Below, one piece after another: positions 44,501 through 53,228 of a DNA stretch of 64,000 nt. Position numbers and translations under genes: made by a program. Within the stretch, counting starts at the first letter, position 1, and the number at the start of each line of letters is the position of its first letter. A model generated the notes under the pieces. The model was not told the DNA's origin, did no database searches, and worked only from the letters and a program-made list of their open reading frames with translations. Origin of the DNA: Macrocystis pyrifera (Eukaryota > Sar > Phaeophyceae > Laminariales > Laminariaceae); the NCBI GenBank assembly GCA_031763025.1, contig JASSKH010000014.1:8856563-8920562 (forward strand). Direction: 5' to 3'.

Positions 44501-46412
44501 CTGCCGTGTGCCGTACGCGTCCCCTTCAGCGTTGAATGTAGCTGGTTGATGGTTTATGTGGTTGACATGTGTGTGAGTGTGTGTTTTGAAAGGGTTTCCT
44601 AAAGATATTTTCCAGGCATAATGAACAGGGAATACCAATTACCCGCGGGTACCCGGGTACCCGGCCCCCGACGATGCAACTACCCGCAGGCTCCGAATAC
44701 CCGGCGGGTAATGAGCTCGGACCCTACCCGTCAAACGGAGAGGACCCGTCCGGGTATATACCCGCCGGGTACCGGGTTGTTGAAATCAGGGTCCTACCTC
44801 TACTCGAAGGGTTGCTTCGTTCGATGCTCCCAACATGGACCCCACGTTTGAGTCGTATTAAACCCCTCCTACAATACGGTTGCTTTCTATACCCAGACCA
44901 TGACGTTCTCCGTCGGGTTGCACTTGGACTTTTCCCGACGTCAGGGTTTGGTGGGGATACCATATCCTCAGAACATTTTTTTCAAACGTATTAGCAGTAC
45001 CCCTATATCGTGTGTACCATGTATCAGACTTGAAAAAAGTGAAATGGATCTGATCTGTTCAACGTGTGCAGTATTCCAAGGTTTGTTCGGTAAGATACGT
45101 ACAGAACCACACCCGGGGTATTTTCCCGCGTATTACCCGTACCCGGAGCTTCTGTGAGTTCTGTACGACATTCATGCCCGTATCCGGAAAATCTGCGAGC
45201 TCTGTGAGATTTCCATATCCGTACCCGGAATCTACAAAAAAAGCTTGCAGATCATAACCTTGCAATATGATGTCCCGAACGATCTTGATCATGGAATAGG
45301 AATCTGATCCGTCCAGCGTGTGCCCATGTTATGTCCCGAACGATTTAGATCATGGAATGGGGATCTGATCTGTCCAACTTGTGCCCATAATTTGTCCCGA
45401 ACGATCTTGATTTTGGAATGGGAATCTGATATTTCCAACCTGTGCCTATATTATGTCCCGCACGATATAGATCATGGAACGGGCATCTGATCTGTCCGGA
45501 GTGTGCCCATAATATGTCCCGAACGACCTAGATCATGGAATGAGAATCTGATCTGTCCAGCGCGTGCCATTATTATGTCCCGAGCCACCTATATCATGGA
45601 ATAAGGATCCGATCTGTCCATCGTGTTCCCGCATTATGTCCCGAACGATTTAGATCATGGAATGGGAATCTGATCTGTCCAGCGTGTGCCCATATTATGT
45701 CCCGAACGATCTATATTATGGAATGGGAATCTGATCTGTCCAACGGGTGCCCATATTTTGTCCCGAATGATCTATATCATGGAATAGGAATCTGATCTGT
45801 CCAACAGGTGCCCATATTATGCCCCGGACGATCTATATCATGGAATGTGGATCTGATCTGTCCAGCGTGTGCCGCGTTATGTCCCGAACGACCTAGATCA
45901 TGGAATGGGAATCTGATCTGTCCAGCGTGTGCCCATATTATGTTTCGAACGACCTAGATCATGGAATGGGAATCTGATCTGTCCAGCGTGTGCCCGTATT
46001 ATGTCCCAAACGACCTAGATCATGGAATGGGTATCTGATCTGTCCAGCGTGTGCCCATATTATGTCTCGAACGACCTAGATCATGGAATGGGAATCTGAT
46101 CTGTCCAGCGTGTGCCCATATTATGTCCGGAACGATCTAGATCATGGAATGGGAATCTGATCTGTCCAACGTGTGTGCACTGATGTTAGGTCAACATATC
46201 GGAGGTGGTAGAGGCAGCGTCGCAGCTCGGTACGCAGATGATGAGTGACGATAGTACTGACCCGAAGGACTTGAGGCAAAAGCCGTTCTCCAGCAAACGT
46301 AACAGGAGACGAACGGTACATGAGGTGTCGTGGGGACACGATGCGATCGGCGGACGCCGCCCTAGAGGCGAAGGTGTGGGAGCTCGCGCAATCGTACGGG
46401 TACTCCAGGTGA
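38058..46412 (+). CDS. Sulfotransferase-like gene, five recognisable exons
   Basis: Exons: 38058-38391, 39077-39234, 42257-42408, 42874-43003, 46190-46412, about 330 codons. Every junction has GT-AG borders (donors AG|GTGTGA, TTG|GTGAGG, CAG|GTGAGC, ACG|GTAGGC) and all phases agree (1, 0, 2, 0). Exon 1 ends in the PAPS-binding loop GCGRSGTHF (38340-38366). Exon 2 reads SHEIIGKAGAISWVHA. Exon 3 opens with FHMVRHPLAALTSL, matching the 3-prime-phosphate motif VRxPxxxxxS, then WADLPSWKW. Exon 4 reads LIRSMEYWVQWNELMG. Exon 5 ends ALEAKVWELAQSYGYSR before TGA. Expected role: transfer of sulfate from PAPS to a carbohydrate or protein, probably in the Golgi; the substrate is unknown. No ATG is in frame in exon 1, so an upstream exon or loss of the start is likely. 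A one-base frameshift lies near 46349. Possibly a pseudogene. Confidence 0.8.
38528..38562 (+). repeat. (CAG)n microsatellite in intron 1
   Basis: About 11 CAG units just downstream of the read-through end of exon 1. Non-coding in the spliced model. Confidence 0.85.
38774..38884 (+). mobile_element. MITE-A, diverged copy in intron 1
   Basis: TATCACGGGGGACATAGTAA faces GGTCCCCCGTTTTAG. The core TGCTTGGTAAAGAATACGGG is recognisable but much older than the other copies. Confidence 0.65.
39300..39820 (-). mobile_element. R1 retroposon, near full length, in intron 2
   Basis: Read on the minus strand: 5-prime TATAATATACCTGGCATATA, GGCGACGATGCTGTAAAAC, CTCACTGCGTGAG hairpin, GTGCGGGGAGAACC, GCTGTCATCC, CCGGCATTGTAGGG, and a 3-prime end CATGATAATGAGTACACC joining a C-rich tract (plus strand 39286-39307 G-rich). 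A C run (G13, 39821-39833) also precedes its 5-prime end. Confidence 0.8.
39836..40165 (-). mobile_element. R1 retroposon, 5-prime truncated, with conserved downstream spacer
   Basis: The R1 part is about 39936-40165 and lacks the 5-prime half. Its 3-prime end leads into C-rich sequence and then CCTACTGCACTGTACCGCAC (minus strand, 39864-39883). The same spacer follows the neighbouring copy at 39260-39290. Two R1 copies thus stand in tandem, each followed by C tract plus spacer. Confidence 0.7.
40166..41711. other. Middle of intron 2, no gene or repeat recognised
   Basis: It includes a short internal GCCACGTGAAACG / CCCACGCGAAACG repeat (40463-40545). Frames are short. Nothing supports an additional exon. 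Confidence 0.4.
41712..41990. mobile_element. Nested MITE-A cluster in intron 2
   Basis: An outer minus-oriented element starts TGTTACGAGGGTCC at 41713 and is interrupted within its TTACTAACAA core at about 41781. It resumes as ACAACATTTGGTCC at 41947 and ends CCCCCGTAATAG at 41986. The interrupting DNA is a plus-oriented MITE-A, TA-flanked, whose right half (AAAAATAGGTAAATA ... CCCCCGTA) is present twice in tandem. This gives a relative order of insertion and direct proof of the TA duplication. Confidence 0.85.
42063..42250 (+). repeat. CCCAA-rich tract at the end of intron 2
   Basis: Degenerate CCCAACCC / CCTAACCC / AAGCCCAACC words fill the last ~190 bp of the intron, ending a few bases before the proposed acceptor GTGAAG|TTTCAC. 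The region is pyrimidine-rich but A-interrupted. It resembles decayed telomeric sequence. Confidence 0.65.
42776..42862 (+). repeat. C/T-rich tract at the end of intron 3
   Basis: Almost pure CCCTTCCC-type pyrimidine, directly before the acceptor CTGGACAG|A of exon 4. It can serve as an exceptionally long polypyrimidine tract. Confidence 0.7.
43201..43394 (+). mobile_element. R1 retroposon, 5-prime truncated, in intron 4
   Basis: Starts directly after a C16 run at TCTTCTTAGTAGGATGG, holds CCGGCATTGTAGGGATGC, and ends CATGATAATAAGTG, then C14. C tracts lie on both sides. Confidence 0.75.
43515..45240. mobile_element. Possible transposon with GGGTACCC-rich inverted ends, in intron 4
   Basis: Left block about 43515-43625 (GGTAGAGGTGGGACCCTG ... 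CCGGGTACCCGGGTACCCGG) and right block about 44630-44815 (the same words inverted, ending CAGGGTCCTACCTCTAC) face each other around ~1 kb. More (A/T)CCCGTACCCGGA words continue to 45230. Repeated ACCCG-type subterminal motifs are known from hAT-type elements (weak inference). Inside, a minus-strand frame at 44150-44500 gives an acidic, Ser/Asp-rich stretch (SALESDADSSSDDSQDSP) with stops, possibly the tail of a former transposase or nuclear protein. Confidence 0.4.
45262..46180 (+). repeat. 61-bp satellite, about 15 units, in intron 4
   Basis: The unit carries ATGTCCCGAACGA(C/T)CTAGA, TCATGGAATGGGAATCTGAT and CTGTCCAGCGTGTGCCCATA in succession. The first three TGTCCCG words are at 45271, 45332 and 45393, an exact 61-bp period. 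Later units are nearly identical and early units more diverged. An outlying half-unit is at 45045-45070. The last unit ends ~10 bp before the acceptor of exon 5. Confidence 0.95.
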
Positions 46413-46436
46413 GACCCTCCACTCCACCCCCCCCCC

Positions 46437-46505
46437 GTCTATGGTCATACGACTATGGCCATGCATGAGATCGAGTACATCTCTCCTATCGAATACACCC
46501 CCCCC
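46437..46505 (+). mobile_element. R1 retroposon, 3-prime end only
   Basis: A C tract (46429-46437), then GTCTATGGTCATACGACTAT and GGCCATGCATGAGATCGAGT, then CACCCCCCCCC. It lies 25 bp downstream of the sulfotransferase stop codon. Confidence 0.65.
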
Positions 46506-47338
46506 CGTCCCCGTCCCCCCGCCCGTCACACATGGCGCAGTAGAGGTTTTGCGACGCCATGGATTGCGCGATAGTAGCACATCCATGCAGCATCGAGATG
46601 GAAACCCCTTTTTTCCCTTCTCGCCAACTTCAAAGTGAATGAAAAAATGGCCTTCATGAAAAACGAAGAAAAAAACAAGACGAAAAGCCTAACACTCGTA
46701 TATAGTTCCGTAGAATATGTTCTATCAAGAGCTTCGAATCGTACTGCTGTTCGCGGGCAAGGACTTGGGCGTCATACGTTTACCACGTGTCGGAATTGAT
46801 CACCGGTTCCCACACAACGATCTAGATCGTTCAGGGCAGCTATGTTCCTGATCGATTTGATGTAGCTCATGTTGCCGGGTGGAAGCCGTATGGTCTGCAT
46901 GATTTAGCACATGATTGCTGGGTTATACGAGTCCTGCACAACATCTCACGACGGCAGGTTAGGATACAGATGATCTACTGTAGATAGATAGATCATGATC
47001 AATCTGTAGATGATCTGTCCGACATGTGGAAATTTCCATGCATAGGTGGCCTCTCGCGTTTTTATTAGTTTTTACACGTGATACGTACGTAGCTCAGCAG
47101 CAGCCTTCTTTTTTGTTTTCGTCTTCGCGCGTGGTACATACATAGCGCGGGAGCAGTTTTGGCAATCGCTTGTTGCGTGATGGCGAGATGGCAGAAGTAC
47201 AACACTACTGTAGTATGCAGGTGCCGGCGTTGGCTGTATATTTCAACACAGGGTGGTGGAATAGTTTCGTCTGGCGTTTAACTTGACGTGTAACTCGGCG
47301 TTTTTTTGTTGACAGACACCGAACGGCATGGCGATTTG

Positions 47339-47340
<2 letters not shown>
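46506..47340. other. Gene-free stretch
   Basis: No supported gene. GATCTAGATCGTTC and GATGATCTGTCCGACATGTG words at 46819 and 47008 recall the 61-bp satellite and may be decayed relatives. Confidence 0.4.
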
Positions 47341-47435
<95 letters not shown>

Positions 47436-47457
47436 ACCCCCCCCCCCCCCCCCCCCC
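47341..47457 (+). repeat. C homopolymer tract
   Basis: 117 bp of C with one A at 47436. The Gly/Pro frames over it are meaningless. Either a collapsed or expanded homopolymer or an artefact. Confidence 0.95.
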
Positions 47458-48750
47458 TGCGTTTTTGTGACTTTTTCTTTGTATCTTTTTTCTGTGACAG
47501 GGATGCCCCATGACCCGGAATTGTTTCAGGCCGGCATCGTGGCAAGCGCTGTCTACCTTGGACAAGATGCGCCACGTCCTCAATTCTCCCGTAACCCTGT
47601 CCTGTCCTGTGTGCTCAAAAGCACTACCGTAAAACACGCGAGACCGCACATATATAGCCAAACTCAGACGAATTTGCAAGCCAATTTTCTCTGCAACGGG
47701 AAGCCTGCAAGCGCCGAGCGATGCGTCTCTACGAACTGCGAGATTATCTCGACGATGTCTTCCCAAATACCCACCATTTCCGTTGTGTGTGTATCCTCCT
47801 GGTGTTGTGTGCCCCCCCCTCCCTGCTTTGGAGAAAATCCTCTCGAAAATTCATCCCAAGGGTGTGTGTTGTATGTGTTAAGCGGTAAACGTCATGGGTG
47901 ACTGACTACTAGTTGATGCAGATACTGCAAGCTTACCAGCGAGGGGCGGGAGCTGTAATCGGGCGAGAAAAAACACCATGCGACAAAGCACAGTCTTGTA
48001 AGGTTTGTGTTTAATAGTAGGCCATTTCTACTGTTCCGCCCAGAAGGGCCGGTAATTCCCTGGGAAAAACGTAGCTGGGTCGTATTCTGTGCTACCTACG
48101 AGACGTATCTTACATGAGGAACCAGCACTGCATCACTTTACAGAATATACGCGGGTACCTATATATTGATAACAAATCCGGTTTGGGACCACCGGGGTAC
48201 CCCAGAGTATATACGTATCCCTGGTATACTCTACCTGGTACCGAAGACCCTTGCAATCTTGATGTGTGGCGTTGCTTGGCCATGGCATCCCGGCCCGACC
48301 GCACGAGTGACTTTTCTTGTTTCCCTACTCTGGTCCAATAGTGAACCTGGTATACTTTTTGCGGAACTTCTCACGCTGTTTGTTGTCGTTGTTGTTCTGG
48401 TTTGAAGGCGAAATCAGCATCGGGGTCGAACACGAACCGCCCTCCACCCCCCCCGGGGTGGTGCCGAGGCCAGCGCTACGAAACGCAACCCCTGTTTCCG
48501 TCCCCAGTAGGTAGATATGCGCCCGATGGCCCGCGTGGAGAACTGGCGGATATTTTTTTGGACAGTTGGCGTGACCTTCCCCGAGTACTTCGTAGTTTTA
48601 GGGTTGGTTTCCCACCGTCAGAGCCAGTCGCCCCTGTAGTGTCTGTAGACCGCAGCCAGGATCTCCACTTGATAGCCTTCAAATGTGTATCACAAGAGTA
48701 TTTGTTGGCAGTGTATACGTAGTATGGTTATCTTATTGCTAAATGGTACC
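47458..48750. other. Gene-free stretch
   Basis: A 144-codon frame (47467-47901) has no domain and lacks a credible start. TACCTGGTA-like words occur at 48228 and 48347. Nothing else is recognised. Confidence 0.4.
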
Positions 48751-48753
48751 TTG

Positions 48754-48838
48754 TACTTTGTAGGCAGAGTGGATGGTGCACATATATGCGTTGTGCGAAT
48801 AGGATCTTGAGGTTCAATCCCTGGGTCGAAGTTTTTTT
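48754..48838 (+). other. tRNA-like sequence with pol III boxes and T7 terminator
   Basis: A-box-like TAGGCAGAGTGG (48761-48772), B-box-like GGTTCAATCCC (48811-48821) and TTTTTTT (48832-48838). The acceptor and T stems pair poorly, so this is a tRNA pseudogene or SINE head. Confidence 0.4.
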
Positions 48839-49133
48839 CAATTATCTATTTTCTTGGCTGTGTGCGACCGCCTATTGGCAGCTATGGTGCACGTGGGATC
48901 AGGACATCTGTGGGTAGACCCTTCCGGCGGCGAATTACATGCCCAGGGTCAGCTTGGAGGGTCCAGGCCTGGGTGGAATCAGGTCCGGGTGGCATCAGCT
49001 CTGGGCGGGATGAGGGTGCCAAGTGCGAGCGGGTATTCGGCAACAATATTGTGGATCATTCTCGGATTGTAACTTTTGTGTTTGTGACGATCTACCGTGC
49101 GGAAACCTCCGCGAGTACTCGTAGAGTGTAGCA
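48839..49133. other. Short gene-free stretch
   Basis: GGGTGGAATCAGG / GGGTGGCATCAG-type words repeat at 48970-49005. No gene. Confidence 0.35.
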
Positions 49134-49205
49134 GAACACGTGGTCTGTTGGTTGACCGCGAACAATCCAGCGATTGGTCCAAGGTTCGGATCCCTGTTAG
49201 TTCGT
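49134..49205 (+). other. tRNA-like remnant
   Basis: A-box-like TGGTCTGTTGG (49141-49151) and a near-consensus B box GGTTCGGATCC (49183-49193), with four of seven acceptor pairs possible (GAAC with GTTC). The anticodon arm is not convincing. A short (GTC)n run follows. Confidence 0.35.
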
Positions 49206-50439
49206 CGTCGTCGTCGTCCCCGCCACCGCCCCGAGGACACGACACGTGCTTTTTGTGACGGGGGGGGTACGGCTACAGCTCTTGTAACCGTCGCGGCCAC
49301 CATGGGGCGTTGGGTTTATCGATTGGGCTGGTCCAAGGCCTAAGGATCCCCGCTTTTTCTCGGGTGCAGCATTCTTACCCCTTTTCCAACGGGAAAAAAA
49401 GGATCGATCTAACTCCAACTTCCAGTAATTTCCCCCCAAAAGATAGCGCGCAGGCAGCTTATATGGGGGATATTAACCCGTGAAATGGTGCGTCTTTTTA
49501 TTTACCTTTTAGGCCTGCACCCATGTTTTTGAGCGTGTACTTTTTACTTGAGGTCAGCGTATGATTTTTTTCCAGCGGTCGTTTAAGGTTGATACGCCAC
49601 AGCAGTGGTACTTTTGATGCGCACCCTACATACAGCACAGCGCAGCTATCGATACCATTCAAACGAACATAATGTAGAAGGCCAGGTTGAGATTTACCGG
49701 GGAAATACGGGTAAGAAATTCAGGGGTCGCGTATCGTGTACGTACCCTACGTACGTATTTACATGGACACGTTTTTTCGAAATTTGCCGCCAACTGGAAT
49801 CCGGCTATCACCTCCAACCAAACCGCTAGGGTGGACTCGATGGAGGATTTAATAGTCAGGCTTGTCTGCGCGGGGGAGAGGGAGAGGCGAGTTGGAAGAG
49901 CGGTTCCGAAGAGTAAAGGGTGTCTGTTTAGACGGAGCTACAGTACCTGTTAAGTGACTGAAGTGGCCAGGGAAACTATTTGAAGGAGTAAATTTTTTCT
50001 CTAAAAAAAGGGTTCATATAATGAAGGGTGGTGATATTAGACCCCGCGACCCGAAACCTATGCTCTGCCGTCGACGCCTTTTGGTATGTTATTCTGTTGG
50101 GCTACCGGTAAAAAGGTCAACCAATCACCTACCCAAACTAGGTGGTGTAATACCAACAGGGGGTCCTTCTATTTATCATAAAAGAGAGCCGAGTGGTGGG
50201 CACACTCCTTGACCTCTGCTTGTCGTGCACACGGCGGGGTGTCCTTGGGGGTAGTTTATACATGTTTTGGAGCGTGGCTCGAAGACTGAGTTTCTTATGT
50301 AACTATATACGTACCATAGCTGTATCAGTTTGCCCGCTGTGGCGATCGCATCCGATTAATGCTATATATTCATCTTTATTCTTGAGATTTGGCTTAATTG
50401 TAGGCTTAAATTGAAGACGATTTTTCATCAACAGCAAGC
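49206..50439. other. Gene-free stretch
   Basis: Short frames only, no domain. No repeat shared with the rest of the window was noticed. Confidence 0.35.
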
Positions 50440-51400
50440 TAAATTCTCAGTTTGTAAAACTGAGTCTCTATTTTGGAAATCACAGATCTGTCTGTCTGTC
50501 TGCCTGTCTGTCCGCATCCCTTCTTTTTTCGAATATATAGTGGTACGTTCCAAGTGTCGATATATTATTAGGCCGTTACAGATGATATTCATGCGACGTA
50601 TTCGACTCTTACAAACCTTATATACTGAAACATACCATACCAATATGCCATATCACATACCGTGATGTTTCCTTATAGTATATCGAATCGTACCATCATA
50701 CCATACCAACATACGATATAGCCTACCGTGCCACACCACACACCATGCCACACCGTACCGTACCATGCCATACCATACCCATACTGTACCAACACTGCCC
50801 GGGGGGCTCAACCATACAAGGACTGAACGAGTATATATATCATCATACTGCTGTACCATCAAAGACCACGAGTGCACAAGAGCACGCCTTCAGGGCGACA
50901 GAGCAGGAAGAGCGAGTATAGTTACCATACTACTGTACCAACATCACAAGTACACAAGAGCATGCGAGCTCGCGGCGAGCGATGGCAGAGCGTCAGCTCT
51001 CTGACCCCATACTGCTATACCAACACCACAAGTCCACAATGGCATGCCTTCAGGGTAACAGCAGGAAGAGCAAGCGCGCGACGAGCGATGGCAGAGCGCC
51101 GTCAGCTCTCTCACCGCAGAGCCGCATACTACAGTACCAACACCACAAGCACACAAGAGCATGGAGGAGCGAGCGCGGGCCGAACGATGGCAGAGCGTCG
51201 TCAGCTCTCTGACCGCAGAGTCATACGAGGACACAAGAAGAGCATGGCTCGCGCAATGTACTTGATCACGAACGAGTATAGATACCATACTGTTGTTGTC
51301 CCAACACCACACGAACGAGTATATATACCATACTGTCGTTGTACCAAGATACCACTCGTACTGCTGTTGTTGTACCAACACCACACGAACGAGTGCAGAA
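50440..51400 (+). repeat. R6 repeat, copy b, with internal ~110-bp tandem units
   Basis: CTCAGTTTGTAAAACTGAG hairpin, (CTGT)n, GATATTCATGCGACG, ATACCATACCA words, then about four units of CACAAGAGCATG ... GATGGCAGAGCGTCAGCTCTC (50860-51240), then ACGAACGAGTATA(T/G)ATACC units of ~45 bp. The most complete R6 copy. Confidence 0.75.
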
Positions 51401-51703
51401 ACACGTTGGGTTTTGAAAAATGGTCTCCACAGCAGTAAGTACTTGAAATAAGACGGCACGACAAGAATGAGAACGAAGCAAGACGGACACCGAGCGACTA
51501 TTATAAGATGAGACCTTTCCACCAGCCTGAAACTTTTTCTATAATTTCATGTGTAATGTGTGTGTTCACTGTATCTTTCCACCCGTAATTATCGCCGCAG
51601 CTGCAGCATAAATAAACGGAAAAACTACCGATTGCAGTATCATTACAATATTTGAAGATTCCAATTGCGATTTAATGACACTTATTTGCTGAACATTCCG
51701 CCA

Positions 51704-52092
51704 GAGATCTCTTGTCAGCAATGGGAATGACTAGGTCCTAGTCATTCCCATTGCTTGTCATTCTGTCGTTTACTTTGTAGAAAGCGTCGTGTGTGTTTCT
51801 TGGCACAACCGACATTTTTTTCATTGGACAACCGACGTACAACCGACGGCAGGCAGGCGCATGCCGCAGCCGCAGTATCAAGGAGCCTCGCTGTAGGAAA
51901 TATGTCGGAAATGCTGTTGTTGCGGAACTGCTTGTTGGGGAGCCCGACCCTGGTGGACCCTTATATTTCGTGGTACATAGATCTCTTGTCAGTCTGTCGT
52001 CTACTTTGTAGTAGCCATCGTATGTGTTTCTTGGCACAGCTGACATGTGTTTCATTGGACAACCGATATATAACCGACGGCAGGCAGAAATC
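51704..52092 (+). repeat. Tandem pair of R6-associated blocks
   Basis: AGATCTCTTGTCA then TCTGTCGT(T/C)TACTTTGTAG ... TTTCATTGGACAACCGA ... ACCGACGGCAGGCAG occurs at 51704-51865 and 51979-52092. The first block is interrupted by the 36-bp insertion at 51718-51753. Confidence 0.85.
51718..51753. mobile_element. 36-bp palindromic micro-insertion with 7-bp target duplication
   Basis: Arms GGGAATGACTAGG and CCTAGTCATTCCC around one T, extending to 19 bp each, flanked by direct CTTGTCA at 51711-51717 and 51754-51760. Uninterrupted relatives at 51984 and 34945 have one CTTGTCA. Confidence 0.85.
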
Positions 52093-52594
52093 GATCACAA
52101 AGCTATAGTACTCGTGCAGGTACCCATGCCGCTGTGGAAGTTGGAGTAGTTGTGTAAGGGTGCTGCGCTGTGACGCAAGTCGCTGAAATAATGTTTTTAG
52201 CACTTCGAAACCGATTATCTAAATGAAATCGATTCCAATGCTGTTGTATTGGTGCGTGGCCCGTGCCGTTGCGGTGTGCTGCAGCTGGTGGTACTACACT
52301 TGAAACCGAAGCGTTGTTCGTGTGTCCTCACAGTCAGTCGTCCCTGGTTTGTTGTGTGCCCGAGATCTCTGCCGGCTGGCACCACCTGTCGCCTGTTCCG
52401 GCCCAACTGGCGGCACATCTATCGTTAGCACTACTGTATATGACGAGGCTAAGAACGACGACAACACATCCATGACTGCGCAACAATCGTCAACCCAGTA
52501 GCTTCATGCAGTTGGGAGCTTGACCGCTGCCACCGTATATCTGTCACGTTCGCCATTCTCTCTGTTCTAGTATCAGTAGGCTGTGAAAACGTCT
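52093..52594. other. Gene-free stretch
   Basis: Overlapping short frames in antisense pairs, no domain. Confidence 0.35.
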
Positions 52595-53225
52595 GGTGCA
52601 TTATCACTGTCAACAACACGAAGCAGAAATGTTTCTAGCATATCGAATGCCCTTTTCGAACCACGACGAATATCCCATATCTCCGCCCAGTACTAACACG
52701 AGCAGTACAGATAGCCAGCACGCAGACGTTCAGTCTGGGCCAAAACCTGCCTGCTGGGGTGCCGTCTGTGCCGGTGTGCCGACTGGTCTCTCTCGTCACT
52801 CTCACCAATCCAACGCGACTTCACAAAAAAAAGACGAGTAAAAACTGAGACCAGCGCTCGAATGCATTTTATCGAGGGCAATAAGCTGGTTCCAATTATC
52901 GATATTCTTGTATCAGTTCTCAGTTTGTAAAACTGAGTCTCTATTTTGGAATCTGCAGATCTGTCTGTCTGTCTGCCTGTCCGCGTCCCTTATGTTTTCG
53001 AGTTTACATTGGTTCGTTCCAATGATAGATATATTAGTTCGTTACATATGATATTCATACGACGTGTTCGACTCTTGCAGACCTTATATACTTAAACATA
53101 CCATACCACCAGGCAATACTTAGCCATATAATATATCCACCACACTGTGCCATCATACCATACCACCGACATACCATATCACATACTGCGATTTCTCCAA
53201 ATAGTATATCCACCACATCGTACCA
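52595..53225 (+). repeat. R6 repeat, copy c with upstream block
   Basis: CGAATATCCCATATCTCCGCC, CGACTTCACAAAAAA, CAGCGCTCGAATGCATTTTA, the CTCAGTTTGTAAAACTGAG hairpin, (CTGT)n, then ATACCATACCACC words. It runs directly into R3 copy d. Confidence 0.75.
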
Positions 53226-53228
53226 TCC

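Noticed and set aside
45262-46180. CRISPR-like array
   Set aside because: Units are contiguous 61-bp tandem repeats without unique spacers, inside a eukaryotic intron.
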